Shown: positions 1-6,803, counted from the stretch's first letter. The stretch: DNA of 12,703 nucleotides from JANXSF01 sp031394025 (GCA_031394025.1 JANMWO010000609.1:1-12703); one strand, 5' to 3'. A program made the numbers and translations. Notes: generated by a model from the letters alone, not told the origin.

Positions 1-867
1 TGCACCCTTCACAGAAATAATGCGGGCCACTTGCGACAACTGATTTCCCAATCCGCTGGCCGGGAACACCACTGGTAACGCCGGTGCGCTGGCCAAAGCC
101 CCGTTGATTTCCTGGGCGGACTTAATCGCATTTCCCAACACGCCGTTGGCCGAACCAATCATTTGCAGGCCAGTATCAAACGTCAACACTTTCTGTAACG
201 AAGCAATACGGGCATTGCTGGCCGTGCCATTTCCAAAGGTGCTCAAGCCGAACGAAGTGCTGTTGGAAAAGTTGACGCCCTGAGTGGTTGGTGCAGACAG
301 GAATAAGGAATTGCCTCCGTTTACCGAAATGCCTGGCGGTAACGATCCTGAATTTTGCGCAAGAATCAAATCGTTAATGCGGCCACCCCATCCCGAAGAA
401 CCTCCGTTGGTATCCGACGTCTGCCATTGCTGCACTTGGTCGGAATGCGAGTAAAGATTCTTTGGTAACGGCGTAGTATTCAGATTAGCTTTCAGTGTTG
501 GCCTAACCAACGAGCCAACATTGAACACCACGGCCGCCGACGGCTGCGCTTGATTAAACAAGCGACGTACGTTCACCAGGCTGGGGTGAAATCCATAACC
601 GCTTGCACCGGCTTGCAACAGTGTCCCCTGTCCCAACGCCACCGGACCACGCATGCCCTGGTACAGCGAGTAGCGTGAATCCGTTGGCACCACCATGTTA
701 TTCGAATCATTCCCGCCAAACAGGAAGATACAAACCAGCGCCTTGTAAGTAGATGTACTTTGCGCCTGTGCCGAGATCAGACCCAGCCGCGTAATGTGCG
801 CACTTACTCCGGCAGCACTCAATCCACAGCATTTTTTCAAAAAGTCACGTCGATTGCGATTCGTCAT
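1..867 (-). CDS. DUF1501 family exported protein (C-terminus beyond window)
   Basis: This is the N-terminal 289 residues of a DUF1501 protein, open to base 1 with no stop. The ATG at 867 has a good Shine-Dalgarno (AAGGAA at 874-879, six bases upstream). The N-terminus has a Tat-like signal: NRRDFLKKCC, a hydrophobic stretch, then SAQAQ as a probable cleavage site near residue 36. Family-typical segments follow: ALVCIFLFGGNDSNNMVVP (about 43-61), FNVGSLVRPT (about 115-124) and LYSHSDQVQQWQ (about 138-149). Full family members are usually 400-500 residues, so roughly the last third or more is missing. DUF1501 proteins are related to the alkaline phosphatase/sulfatase fold, but no reaction is established and none is claimed here. 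The gene lies 74 bp downstream of a DUF1800 gene on the same strand, the usual partner, so the two probably form one transcript. The family call is secure; the function is unknown. Confidence 0.9.
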   Translation of the reverse strand, partial: MTNRNRRDFLKKCCGLSAAGVSAHITRLGLISAQAQSTSTYKALVCIFLFGGNDSNNMVVPTDSRYSLYQGMRGPVALGQGTLLQAGASGYGFHPSLVNVRRLFNQAQPSAAVVFNVGSLVRPTLKANLNTTPLPKNLYSHSDQVQQWQTSDTNGGSSGWGGRINDLILAQNSGSLPPGISVNGGNSLFLSAPTTQGVNFSNSTSFGLSTFGNGTASNARIASLQKVLTFDTGLQMIGSANGVLGNAIKSAQEINGALASAPALPVVFPASGLGNQLSQVARIISVKGA

Positions 868-902
868 AATAGTTTCCTTGTTCCTTGTGTTCTTGTACTA
901 AT

Positions 903-928
903 GGGCCGCATGAGTTTGCATGCGGCCC
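903..928 (-). other. Intergenic hairpin between DUF1800 and DUF1501 genes
   Basis: A perfect 10-bp inverted repeat (GGGCCGCATG at 903-912, its complement at 919-928) encloses a 6-nt loop. It lies just past the DUF1800 stop and upstream of the DUF1501 ribosome binding site. No U-rich tract follows it on the minus strand, so it does not look like a complete intrinsic terminator. It could be an mRNA-stabilising or partially attenuating element that sets the relative output of the two genes. That role is inferred; the stem itself is directly visible. Confidence 0.6.
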
Positions 929-941
929 GGCTGTGTTGGAT

Positions 942-3900
942 TTAATGCTCCACCTGGTACTGTGCGGTACCCAGTGTCAAGTAGATCGCCGTCTGGACAC
1001 GATCCGTTGCGCCGCTGGTTACACTTACGGCAGCAATGATCTCCGTTCGTTGAGCGCTAGACATCTGTCCGCCCATGAACAACAGACTGCAGTAATCCAC
1101 CAACGCCGCAGGGTCGGCTGCTTTGCTGGTGAACGGTGCATAGTCAATGACTACTTCCGTTCCGAATCCGCCACTTAGTAACTGACCCACAAAATTAGTG
1201 CGGACAAGGGAAGTAACTGAGGTGAGTATCTGGAATTCCGGACCGGCAAGGGCAGTTCCTCGAATGCGATATCCAGGCGAGTAGTAGCTGAATACAGAGG
1301 GTGGGAAGAATACTTTCTGTCCCATTGCCTCGGCCAGATCGGTCATAAATGGATGATCCACAACCGTTGCATTCAGGGAACGTAGTTGAGAGATGACATA
1401 CAGCACAGGTTCCATCAACTTGTTACCTGTGGCTGCTTCCGGATGCGTCAGAATGGCCCGCACCACTGCCGTCAAATCTCCGCGGACGTTGGCCCCATTG
1501 TTATTGAACACATCCACTACAGCGTTAATGTAAGTAGGGCTGGGGTTAGATGTGACCAGTTGTTGAATCAACTGCTTCACCACAAACGGTGCCATGGTGG
1601 GCTGGCTGAAAATAATATCCAGTGCCCGATCCAGATCCTGCGTAGCGGTGTTGCCCGGAGGGATATTTACACCCAGAAACGTCTTTGCACCCTTATCGTG
1701 GAACGCCTCCACTGGCTCCATGGGGACTTTCCAATTGGTGGGTCCAAGATTTGTCGGCACCGTGGCCGGGTTTCCGTCACCATAAGTCCAACCGGTCAAC
1801 AGGCGGGCCAACTCTTTGACGTCGGCTTCTGTGTAATTGATGCCAGTAGCAGGCGAACCGTTGGGATTCAGAACCGGAATTCCCAGGGTGAACAACTGCA
1901 TCACCTCGCGAGCATAGTTTTCATTTGGAGCCACACCGGTTACTGTTTGGCTCTTGTTGTTGAGCATGTTCAGATAGCGGCCCATTGCCGGGTTGAGGGT
2001 CATCTCTCGCATCAGGTTACGATAGTTTCCGAATGCGTTATTCAGCAAGATGCGCTGATAGGTGACGATGGCCGATGAATCGCTGACTTCCACCGCCGAT
2101 ACTACCCAAATCTTATGCAAAGCCCAAGCAACACGTTGCCGCAACTGATCGGGTGCAGTAAGTGCCAGTGCCATCAATTGCTCTTGCGTGAAGTCAATGG
2201 ACTGAGCAAATAGAGTATCTGGATAGACAGAAAGTGGTGCAGAGAACTGTTCGTTTAGGAACGCCGTTGCCCCAATCTGTTTCACCCGGTCTGCTTCGCC
2301 GGGTTTGGGTCCCCAGGTGGCTTGCCGCAATAGGCGCCAAGCGGAAAGCGTAGCGGGGTCAATGGCCGGTTGCGACGCCGCAGGAGTAACACTCACTTCG
2401 GCAGAACGAGCACTTTCTCCCGATGCATTCACAGCGGTGGCCTTATAGAAGTAAGTGGTCCCGTTAATCAGGCCAGTGTTCAAAAACGTCGGATTGGCCA
2501 GATTAGTGGCGATTGCAATAGATGCCTGGCCATTGGTTGTGGTTCCACGATATACGTTGTAAGTAAGAGCGGAAGGCACTGCCGCCCAGCTAAGCGTAAC
2601 CTGCTGATTTCCAGCCGTACCGGAAACAACAGGAGCTGCTGGCTGAGCCTGCGGAGTTCCACTGGCTTCAGCAGACATTGGCCCTGCCCCAGCACCATTC
2701 ATCGCAGCGATTTTATAGAAGTAAGTGGTTCCATTGGTCAAACCGGTGTTGAGGAAGGTTGCCGTTGTGACGGTGGTTACAGCCGCCGCCAGTTCCCCGT
2801 TCGAAGTTGTACCTCGGAATACCTGATAACTGGTTGCTCCACTGACTGCGGTCCAAGACAATGCCAGTTGGGCATTGCCCGGCAGCACCGTTACATTCGT
2901 TGGTGCAGTTGGTAGCGCAATGGGCGTGGCCATTGCCTGGTTGGATAAAGGCCCTGCACCCGACCCATTCACTGCGGCCACTTTGTAGAAATACTGCGTA
3001 CCGTTTGTGAGTCCAGTATTCAGATAGCTATTGGTGGTTACCGTGGTCAGCGGTACAGCGGTCTGTCCGTTGGATGTTGTTGCGCGGAATACCTGATAAC
3101 TGGTTGCCCCAGTTACTAAGTCCCAGGCCAGTGATATTTGCGTGTTCCCTGGAGTTGCCTTCAGATTTGCCGGAGCAGTTGGTAAACTCCGTGGAGTTGC
3201 ACTTGCTTCAAGCGACATTGGTCCAGCGCCGCCAGCATTGAACGCTGCAATCTTATAGAAATACGCTGTCCCATTGGTCAGATTCAAATCCATATGATCG
3301 GTGGTCGTCACGGTCACAAGTGGCGTGGTTGTCTGTCCGTTTGAGGTAGTTGCCCGGAAGATGCGATATCCTGTGGCACCAGCAACCGCAGTCCATCCCA
3401 GGGTGACCTTGGCATTCCCCGCAGTCGCTGTGAAATTTGCCGGAGCTGTGCCCGGTGGATTCGGAAGTGGTGGTTCCGGCTTGGCAGCCGCTTCATTGGA
3501 GTACGGCCCCATACCAGTGGCGCTTACTGCACGTAGTTTGTAGAAGTAAGTGGTCCCATTCGTCAGCCCCGTATTCAAGTAACTAGTGCCAGTAACATTG
3601 GAAGCAATGGGGGCAGAAGCTTGTCCACCGGCTGTTGTTCCACGATAAACGTTGTAACCTGTGGAACCAATGGAACTCACCCAGGTGAGTGCCACCTGTG
3701 CGTTGCCAGCCGTCGCTTTCAGATTGCCAGGTGCCGGAGGGCCATCACTGCCTAAGGGCAACAATTGCGCGTCGGCCCAATCGGCCAGGTCGCCCGTGGA
3801 TCCGTCGCCTGCGTCCAAAACCTTGAGGGTCAAAGTCATCCGATCCTTTACGGAAACGTCCAGATGCTGCATCGGCGTAATGCTTTTGACGATGGGCGAT

Positions 3901-5162
3901 TGATACAGACGCGTACCATCAGCCCACACTTCAAAGATCACCGACCCGCCGCCATTGGCCAAATCGTCAATGCCCAGGGTGGAACTAAACAGGTCGTACT
4001 TCTTGTCAAGATTGTATTTGATTTCCGCTGTGGAGTAAGTCCCCAACCCTTTGCGATAGGTGGCACCATCTAACTTGATGAACCCCCTCCCACCACTTGG
4101 GTGATCCTTTTCCACTGCGCCGCGACCATTGCTGGCACTCACCCAATTGAGGTCACTTAGGTATTTCACCTGCTCAATTCCTTCCAGTCGCGCGTCTGCC
4201 CAATCGGCATGGTCGGAACTAATGCCGTCGCCAGCACTGGTTACTACAAGCTTCATTTCATTGGCATTTTCCACCGGTACTTCAATCGCCAAACCGGGCA
4301 TGGTGCCCTTCATCACCGGGCTTTGATAAGCTCGCTTGCCATCCAGCCAGACTTCAAAAACCACACTGCCAAGGTTCCCTACTTCGTCATCAATACCGAT
4401 GATGGATTTGAACACGTCGTAGCGATCATTCAACGCAATGCGGATTTCCGAAACAGCGTGCACCCCAATTCCGTCAACATATCGCCGCCCGCCTATGGTG
4501 ATGGGTTTTCCATCGTGACTTCCTTGTTCCCCGTTGGAGCGGTCGCGTTCCGCCGGACCCCACCCATTCGTTTCACTCAGCCAGTTCAAATTGCTCACCA
4601 TCACTCGCGAAGTAGCCGCTGGAGCAGGTTGCAACGAAATTGGCGCCAGGTAAAGTCGCTGTTGCGGAATGACTTGTTCCACTTGGTTCGGATACGACCA
4701 GAACAATTGCATGACCGCCCCACCGTTATCTTCGTAATATTCCAATTGAATGCTGTATCGTTGTCCTGCAGTAAGGGTCACTGGGACACTCTGATCGTAA
4801 GTGGGGCCATGGTCGCGCCAATTGTTGATGAGTAACTTCCCATTTATCCACAAGCGGACGCCGTCATCTGAGCGAGTTACAAACGTGTAAGTCCCAGTAG
4901 AAGGGGCTTCCACTTGCCCCGTCCATCTGGCGGAATAACGATCCGCAGGGAGAGTAGCCGCAGGCCCGGCTGCACCCCAAATGAAATTGATTGTCGGATC
5001 AGTGCGAGTAAGTGCCACTGGTCCAGTAAGGGCCGTGTTGGCAAAATAATCGCCTTTAAGTCCGGTGCCGCTTTGGGACCAGACTTGCAATGGAAGGATC
5101 AGATTAGCAGCAACGGCCAAGAGTCCAATGGAAAAGTGTTTGGTATATTTAGCTAACTTCAT
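942..5162 (-). CDS. Secreted multidomain DUF1800 protein (PA14 - 2x NPCBM - 5x FN3 - DUF1800)
   Basis: The gene encodes a 1406-residue exported protein. Residues 1-30 form a Sec-type signal peptide (basic N-terminus, hydrophobic core, cleavage near VWSQ). Next come a PA14 domain (about 33-173, including RSDDGVRLWINGKLL), two NPCBM-like domains (about 187-326 and 334-468, each with a GIDD motif, an FEVW strand and an AGDG...ADWADA end), five FN3 domains (about 475-926) and a DUF1800 domain (about 935-1406). The last carries family segments such as LLRQATWGP, GRYLNML, NENYAREVMQLFTLG and YTEADVKELARLLTGWTY. The ATG at 5162 is preferred to an in-frame GTG at 5207: it begins the signal peptide directly, and the GTG sits inside a predicted promoter. 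No clear Shine-Dalgarno precedes 5162. PA14 and NPCBM are known glycan-binding or glycan-associated modules. DUF1800 has no proven activity. A cell-surface or extracellular role with the downstream DUF1501 protein is inferred. Confidence 0.92.
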   Translation of the reverse strand: MKLAKYTKHFSIGLLAVAANLILPLQVWSQSGTGLKGDYFANTALTGPVALTRTDPTINFIWGAAGPAATLPADRYSARWTGQVEAPSTGTYTFVTRSDDGVRLWINGKLLINNWRDHGPTYDQSVPVTLTAGQRYSIQLEYYEDNGGAVMQLFWSYPNQVEQVIPQQRLYLAPISLQPAPAATSRVMVSNLNWLSETNGWGPAERDRSNGEQGSHDGKPITIGGRRYVDGIGVHAVSEIRIALNDRYDVFKSIIGIDDEVGNLGSVVFEVWLDGKRAYQSPVMKGTMPGLAIEVPVENANEMKLVVTSAGDGISSDHADWADARLEGIEQVKYLSDLNWVSASNGRGAVEKDHPSGGRGFIKLDGATYRKGLGTYSTAEIKYNLDKKYDLFSSTLGIDDLANGGGSVIFEVWADGTRLYQSPIVKSITPMQHLDVSVKDRMTLTLKVLDAGDGSTGDLADWADAQLLPLGSDGPPAPGNLKATAGNAQVALTWVSSIGSTGYNVYRGTTAGGQASAPIASNVTGTSYLNTGLTNGTTYFYKLRAVSATGMGPYSNEAAAKPEPPLPNPPGTAPANFTATAGNAKVTLGWTAVAGATGYRIFRATTSNGQTTTPLVTVTTTDHMDLNLTNGTAYFYKIAAFNAGGAGPMSLEASATPRSLPTAPANLKATPGNTQISLAWDLVTGATSYQVFRATTSNGQTAVPLTTVTTNSYLNTGLTNGTQYFYKVAAVNGSGAGPLSNQAMATPIALPTAPTNVTVLPGNAQLALSWTAVSGATSYQVFRGTTSNGELAAAVTTVTTATFLNTGLTNGTTYFYKIAAMNGAGAGPMSAEASGTPQAQPAAPVVSGTAGNQQVTLSWAAVPSALTYNVYRGTTTNGQASIAIATNLANPTFLNTGLINGTTYFYKATAVNASGESARSAEVSVTPAASQPAIDPATLSAWRLLRQATWGPKPGEADRVKQIGATAFLNEQFSAPLSVYPDTLFAQSIDFTQEQLMALALTAPDQLRQRVAWALHKIWVVSAVEVSDSSAIVTYQRILLNNAFGNYRNLMREMTLNPAMGRYLNMLNNKSQTVTGVAPNENYAREVMQLFTLGIPVLNPNGSPATGINYTEADVKELARLLTGWTYGDGNPATVPTNLGPTNWKVPMEPVEAFHDKGAKTFLGVNIPPGNTATQDLDRALDIIFSQPTMAPFVVKQLIQQLVTSNPSPTYINAVVDVFNNNGANVRGDLTAVVRAILTHPEAATGNKLMEPVLYVISQLRSLNATVVDHPFMTDLAEAMGQKVFFPPSVFSYYSPGYRIRGTALAGPEFQILTSVTSLVRTNFVGQLLSGGFGTEVVIDYAPFTSKAADPAALVDYCSLLFMGGQMSSAQRTEIIAAVSVTSGATDRVQTAIYLTLGTAQYQVEH
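2385..3740 (-). repeat. Five tandem FN3-domain coding repeats, mostly 270-bp period
   Basis: Five FN3 units lie head to tail within the DUF1800 gene. A shared marker, the plus-strand octamer TT(A/G)TAGAA, recurs at 2443, 2713, 2983, 3253 and 3538, giving spacings of 270, 270, 270 and 285 bp. Each unit repeats a GNxQ(V/I)xLxW strand, an (F/Y)RxTTxxGQ-like turn and a NTGLTNGTxYFYK core (an NLTNGT variant in unit 2). The 15-bp longer spacing comes from a proline-rich linker (PEPPLPNPPG) between units 1 and 2. The array probably acts as a spacer holding the N-terminal binding domains away from the DUF1800 domain. Confidence 0.85.
3759..4604 (-). repeat. Tandem pair of NPCBM-like domain coding segments
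   Basis: Two adjacent segments of about 140 codons encode related NPCBM-like (putative carbohydrate-binding) domains. Both begin with an SxLNW(L/V)S...NG(W/R)G motif and end with AGDG(I/S)S...ADWADA. At DNA level the plus strand shows the conserved block CCCAATCGGC near 3777 and again near 4199. Between the copies the sequences have diverged, so this is an old duplication rather than a recent one. Confidence 0.75.
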
Positions 5163-5196
5163 GTGTAAGTTATTCGTCAAGAGAATCAGTGAAGTC

Positions 5197-5226
5197 AGTA
5201 TAAACACAGGAGTACTTTTAGTTCAA
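5197..5226 (-). promoter_or_regulatory. Predicted sigma70-like promoter of the DUF1800-DUF1501 unit
   Basis: On the minus strand a -35 box TTGAAC (5226-5221) is followed after 18 bp by a -10 box TATACT (5202-5197), matching the consensus at 4/6 and 5/6 positions. Transcription would start near 5190, leaving a leader of about 28 nt before the ATG at 5162. This supports that start and argues against the GTG at 5207, which falls in the spacer. Confidence 0.5.
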
Positions 5227-5228
5227 TC

Positions 5229-5240
5229 GGGTAAGTACCC
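5229..5240. promoter_or_regulatory. Dyad GGGTA-AG-TACCC immediately upstream of the -35 box
   Basis: A perfect 5-2-5 inverted repeat starts 3 bp upstream of the predicted -35 element of the DUF1800 promoter. Its right side reads TACCCAT, resembling the heptamer recognised by NarL/FixJ-type response regulators (TACYYMT). The position suits an activator contacting RNA polymerase. No regulator gene is in the window, so this is a candidate operator only. Confidence 0.35.
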
Positions 5241-5366
5241 ATAGGCTAAGAGGGCCGGTGCTTACGTCTGTAAATTCTTGAGGGCGTATGCCAGCTAAGT
5301 GCATGAACCTTAGGTCCTTGCAAGTGATGCGGAACATTGGGAAAACCAACAAATTAAATTAGTTTC

Positions 5367-5396
5367 TCTCTTTAGAAAGAGATTACAATTGTGTAA
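5367..5396. promoter_or_regulatory. Adjacent palindromes TCTCTTT-AG-AAAGAGA and TTACAATTGTGTAA
   Basis: A perfect 7-2-7 inverted repeat (5367-5382) is directly followed by a near-perfect palindrome (5383-5396, core ACAATTGT). GTGTAA then recurs at 5391 and 5401, a 10-bp step equal to one helical turn. The cluster lies in AT-rich DNA about 150 bp upstream of the predicted DUF1800 promoter. A regulatory role is inferred from symmetry and position only. Confidence 0.3.
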
Positions 5397-5435
5397 CTAA
5401 GTGTAAGAATCTTCTAACCTTGCGGATACTGAATC

Positions 5436-5472
5436 CCCCCATAATAGACTAACTACCCCCATAGTGGGGTAG
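5436..5472. promoter_or_regulatory. C-rich dyad plus direct repeat (candidate two-site operator)
   Basis: CCCCCATA occurs at 5436-5443 and again at 5456-5463, exactly 20 bp apart (two helical turns). The second copy lies in an inverted repeat with 7-bp arms (CTACCCC at 5453-5459, GGGGTAG at 5466-5472). Two same-face copies would suit a dimeric regulator. The distance to the DUF1800 start is nearly 300 bp, so its target is uncertain. Confidence 0.35.
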
Positions 5473-5533
5473 CCGCATTATGTTACTGCAATGTGCGTCA
5501 GAAAGGGTCTCTCCACAAGATCCCTGAGGGATT

Positions 5534-5617
5534 TATCCGCAGATGACGCAGATAACACCAAATATCTAACGATTACGTTTGGGTTTTATCTGCGTGCATC
5601 TGCGTCATCTGCGGATA
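5534..5617. repeat. REP/MITE-like inverted repeat with perfect 20-bp arms
   Basis: The left arm (5534-5553, beginning TATCCGCAGATGACG) is the exact reverse complement of the right arm (5598-5617, ending CATCTGCGGATA). The 44-nt interior holds a further complementary pair, CGCAGATAA (5547-5555) and TTATCTGCG (5586-5594), so alternative folds are possible. The right side carries three ATCTGCG units starting at 5588, 5598 and 5607. Repeats built on ATCTGCG are, from memory, common intergenic elements in environmental bacterial genomes. The element lies 26 bp past the aldo/keto reductase stop and could also act as a 3' hairpin for that transcript. Confidence 0.75.
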
Positions 5618-5642
5618 GAATACGGAAATTAGTGGAACTTGT

Positions 5643-6668
5643 TCAGCCGATCGCAGTATCGAACCCATGCTGCTTTCTATGATGTGGGCCATCATAGAAC
5701 TTGGATGACTTGAATAACTCGTGCCGTCCGTCGGTGGCCTGCTCACGTACCTTGTTCAGCAAAGTTGTTCTTTGAGCCAGCGGCATTGGCTTGAAATTAC
5801 GAGCCATGGTGATATCGGCTTTCAATTGATCCATGGAGGTAATCCCCACCACTTGGGCGCTCACCGGCAGGCTGAGTGAGTAGCGGTAACATTCTTCTGC
5901 TGTCATGCCCAGCTTTTCAATCAAACGACCTTCCGTGCCCCCGCCAGCAAGGCCTTTCATGCCGATCACCCCAACGTTTTTCTTCAAACAAACCGGAACC
6001 ACTTCCTGTTGAAAGCTGCGGTAAAAATGATCCAGCAGGTTGATCGGCATCTGTGCTGAATCCCAATCGTAAGGCTTGGCTAACATCTTCAAGTGAATGC
6101 GCGGATCTTTATGACCTGTGAACCCAATAAACCGTACTTTGCCCGCTTTCTTTGCTTCCAGTGCCGCCTTTAAGCCACCTTTTTCAAAGACCCAATCGGG
6201 ATCGTTGTCGTAAACCATTTCATGAAATTGCCACAGATCCAAATGGTCAGTTTTTAGCCGACGTAACGAATCGTCCAGATTTTTCATGGAACCGGCATAG
6301 TCACGCTCACAGTTCTTGGTCATCAGAAACACCTTCTGCCGATGACCACTGCTGAGTGCCTTCCCCATGACTTCTTCGGAATGGCCGTCGTGATAATCCC
6401 AGGCGTTATCAAAGAACGTTAGCCCTTCATCCACTGCGGCGTGCATAATGCGGATGGCTTCAGATTCATCTTTCACCGATCCAATGTGCCAGCCGCCCAG
6501 GGCCAATATGGAAACGCGCTGGCCTGTTCTACCTAACAGCCGCGTAGGAAGTCCGGTTGCCGATGCAACTGAAGTCTGCGCCAGTACTTCGTTTGCCAGC
6601 GCGGCAACGGAAAGGGCGCGCGCACCGCCCTGGATGAACTTGCGCCGTGATGGAATGGTGTCTGCCAT
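5643..6668 (-). CDS. Tat-exported aldo/keto reductase family oxidoreductase
   Basis: The product has 341 residues. Residues 1-31 form a Tat-type signal (SRRKFIQGGA, then an alanine-rich hydrophobic stretch ending VLAQ), so the enzyme probably acts folded in the periplasm. The aldo/keto reductase barrel begins near residue 42 (RLLGRTGQRVSILALGGWHIG). The usual catalytic tetrad is present: Asp87 and Tyr92 (FFDNAWDYHDG), Lys118 (FLMTKNC) and His149 (LWQFHEM). The family reduces carbonyls with NAD(P)H. How an exported member obtains cofactor is unclear, and its substrate cannot be read from sequence. The ATG at 6668 starts the signal peptide directly. No Shine-Dalgarno precedes it, and a possible -10 box lies only a few bases upstream. 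It is 135 bp downstream of ilvD on the same strand and may be transcribed separately. Confidence 0.9.
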   Translation of the reverse strand: MADTIPSRRKFIQGGARALSVAALANEVLAQTSVASATGLPTRLLGRTGQRVSILALGGWHIGSVKDESEAIRIMHAAVDEGLTFFDNAWDYHDGHSEEVMGKALSSGHRQKVFLMTKNCERDYAGSMKNLDDSLRRLKTDHLDLWQFHEMVYDNDPDWVFEKGGLKAALEAKKAGKVRFIGFTGHKDPRIHLKMLAKPYDWDSAQMPINLLDHFYRSFQQEVVPVCLKKNVGVIGMKGLAGGGTEGRLIEKLGMTAEECYRYSLSLPVSAQVVGITSMDQLKADITMARNFKPMPLAQRTTLLNKVREQATDGRHELFKSSKFYDGPHHRKQHGFDTAIG

Positions 6669-6675
6669 AGATCAA

Positions 6676-6704
6676 GTTATATCGAATCCGCCGCTTGATG
6701 TATA
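6676..6704 (-). promoter_or_regulatory. Possible promoter giving a leaderless aldo/keto reductase mRNA
   Basis: On the minus strand TATACA (6704-6699) and TATAAC (6681-6676) are separated by 17 bp. They match the -35 and -10 consensus at 4/6 and 5/6 positions. The expected start site, about 7 nt past the -10, falls at or next to the ATG (6668), and no Shine-Dalgarno is present. Together these suggest leaderless translation. Short boxes occur by chance, so confidence is limited. Confidence 0.35.
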
Positions 6705-6803
6705 GCCCATTCCGCACGCCATTGCTTTCCCCAGGGCAGTTCTCTTCGTCGTGCCGGAAGCGTCATCGGCATTGGCGCTAAAACCTAACTTCCGAATTCA
6801 GGT

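Larger units (their letters stand above)
5163..5642. other. 480-bp intergenic region, no gene seen; dyads, promoter and inverted repeat
   Basis: This separates the aldo/keto reductase (minus, ending 5643) from the DUF1800 gene (minus, starting 5162). The small open frame on the plus strand at 5491-5682 runs through an inverted repeat and resembles nothing. From the DUF1800 side outward it holds a sigma70-like promoter (5197-5226), a dyad abutting the -35 (5229-5240), a palindrome cluster (5367-5396), a C-rich dyad with a direct repeat (5436-5472), a small dyad (5520-5532, ATCCCT G AGGGAT) and a MITE/REP-like inverted repeat (5534-5617). No tRNA or recognised riboswitch is visible. Confidence 0.7.

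Noticed and set aside
1386..2078. A 230-codon open frame on the plus strand
   Set aside because: It is antisense to the DUF1800 domain, whose own frame is clearly coding; no family resemblance.
2385..3740. Regularly spaced repeats as a possible CRISPR array
   Set aside because: The 270-bp period is in frame and encodes FN3 domains; repeat and spacer lengths do not fit CRISPR.
5163..5207. GTG start at 5207 extending the DUF1800 protein by 15 residues
   Set aside because: It would precede a complete signal peptide with an extra hydrophobic segment, has no Shine-Dalgarno, and lies inside the spacer of the predicted promoter.
5520..5532. Small dyad ATCCCT-G-AGGGAT beside the inverted repeat
   Set aside because: The one-base centre cannot form a hairpin loop and a 13-bp dyad is short; mentioned as part of the intergenic region but not called separately.
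6669..6803. Terminator between ilvD and the aldo/keto reductase
   Set aside because: Only a weak 5-bp stem (TGCCG/CGGCA) with a 10-nt loop and no U tract was seen.
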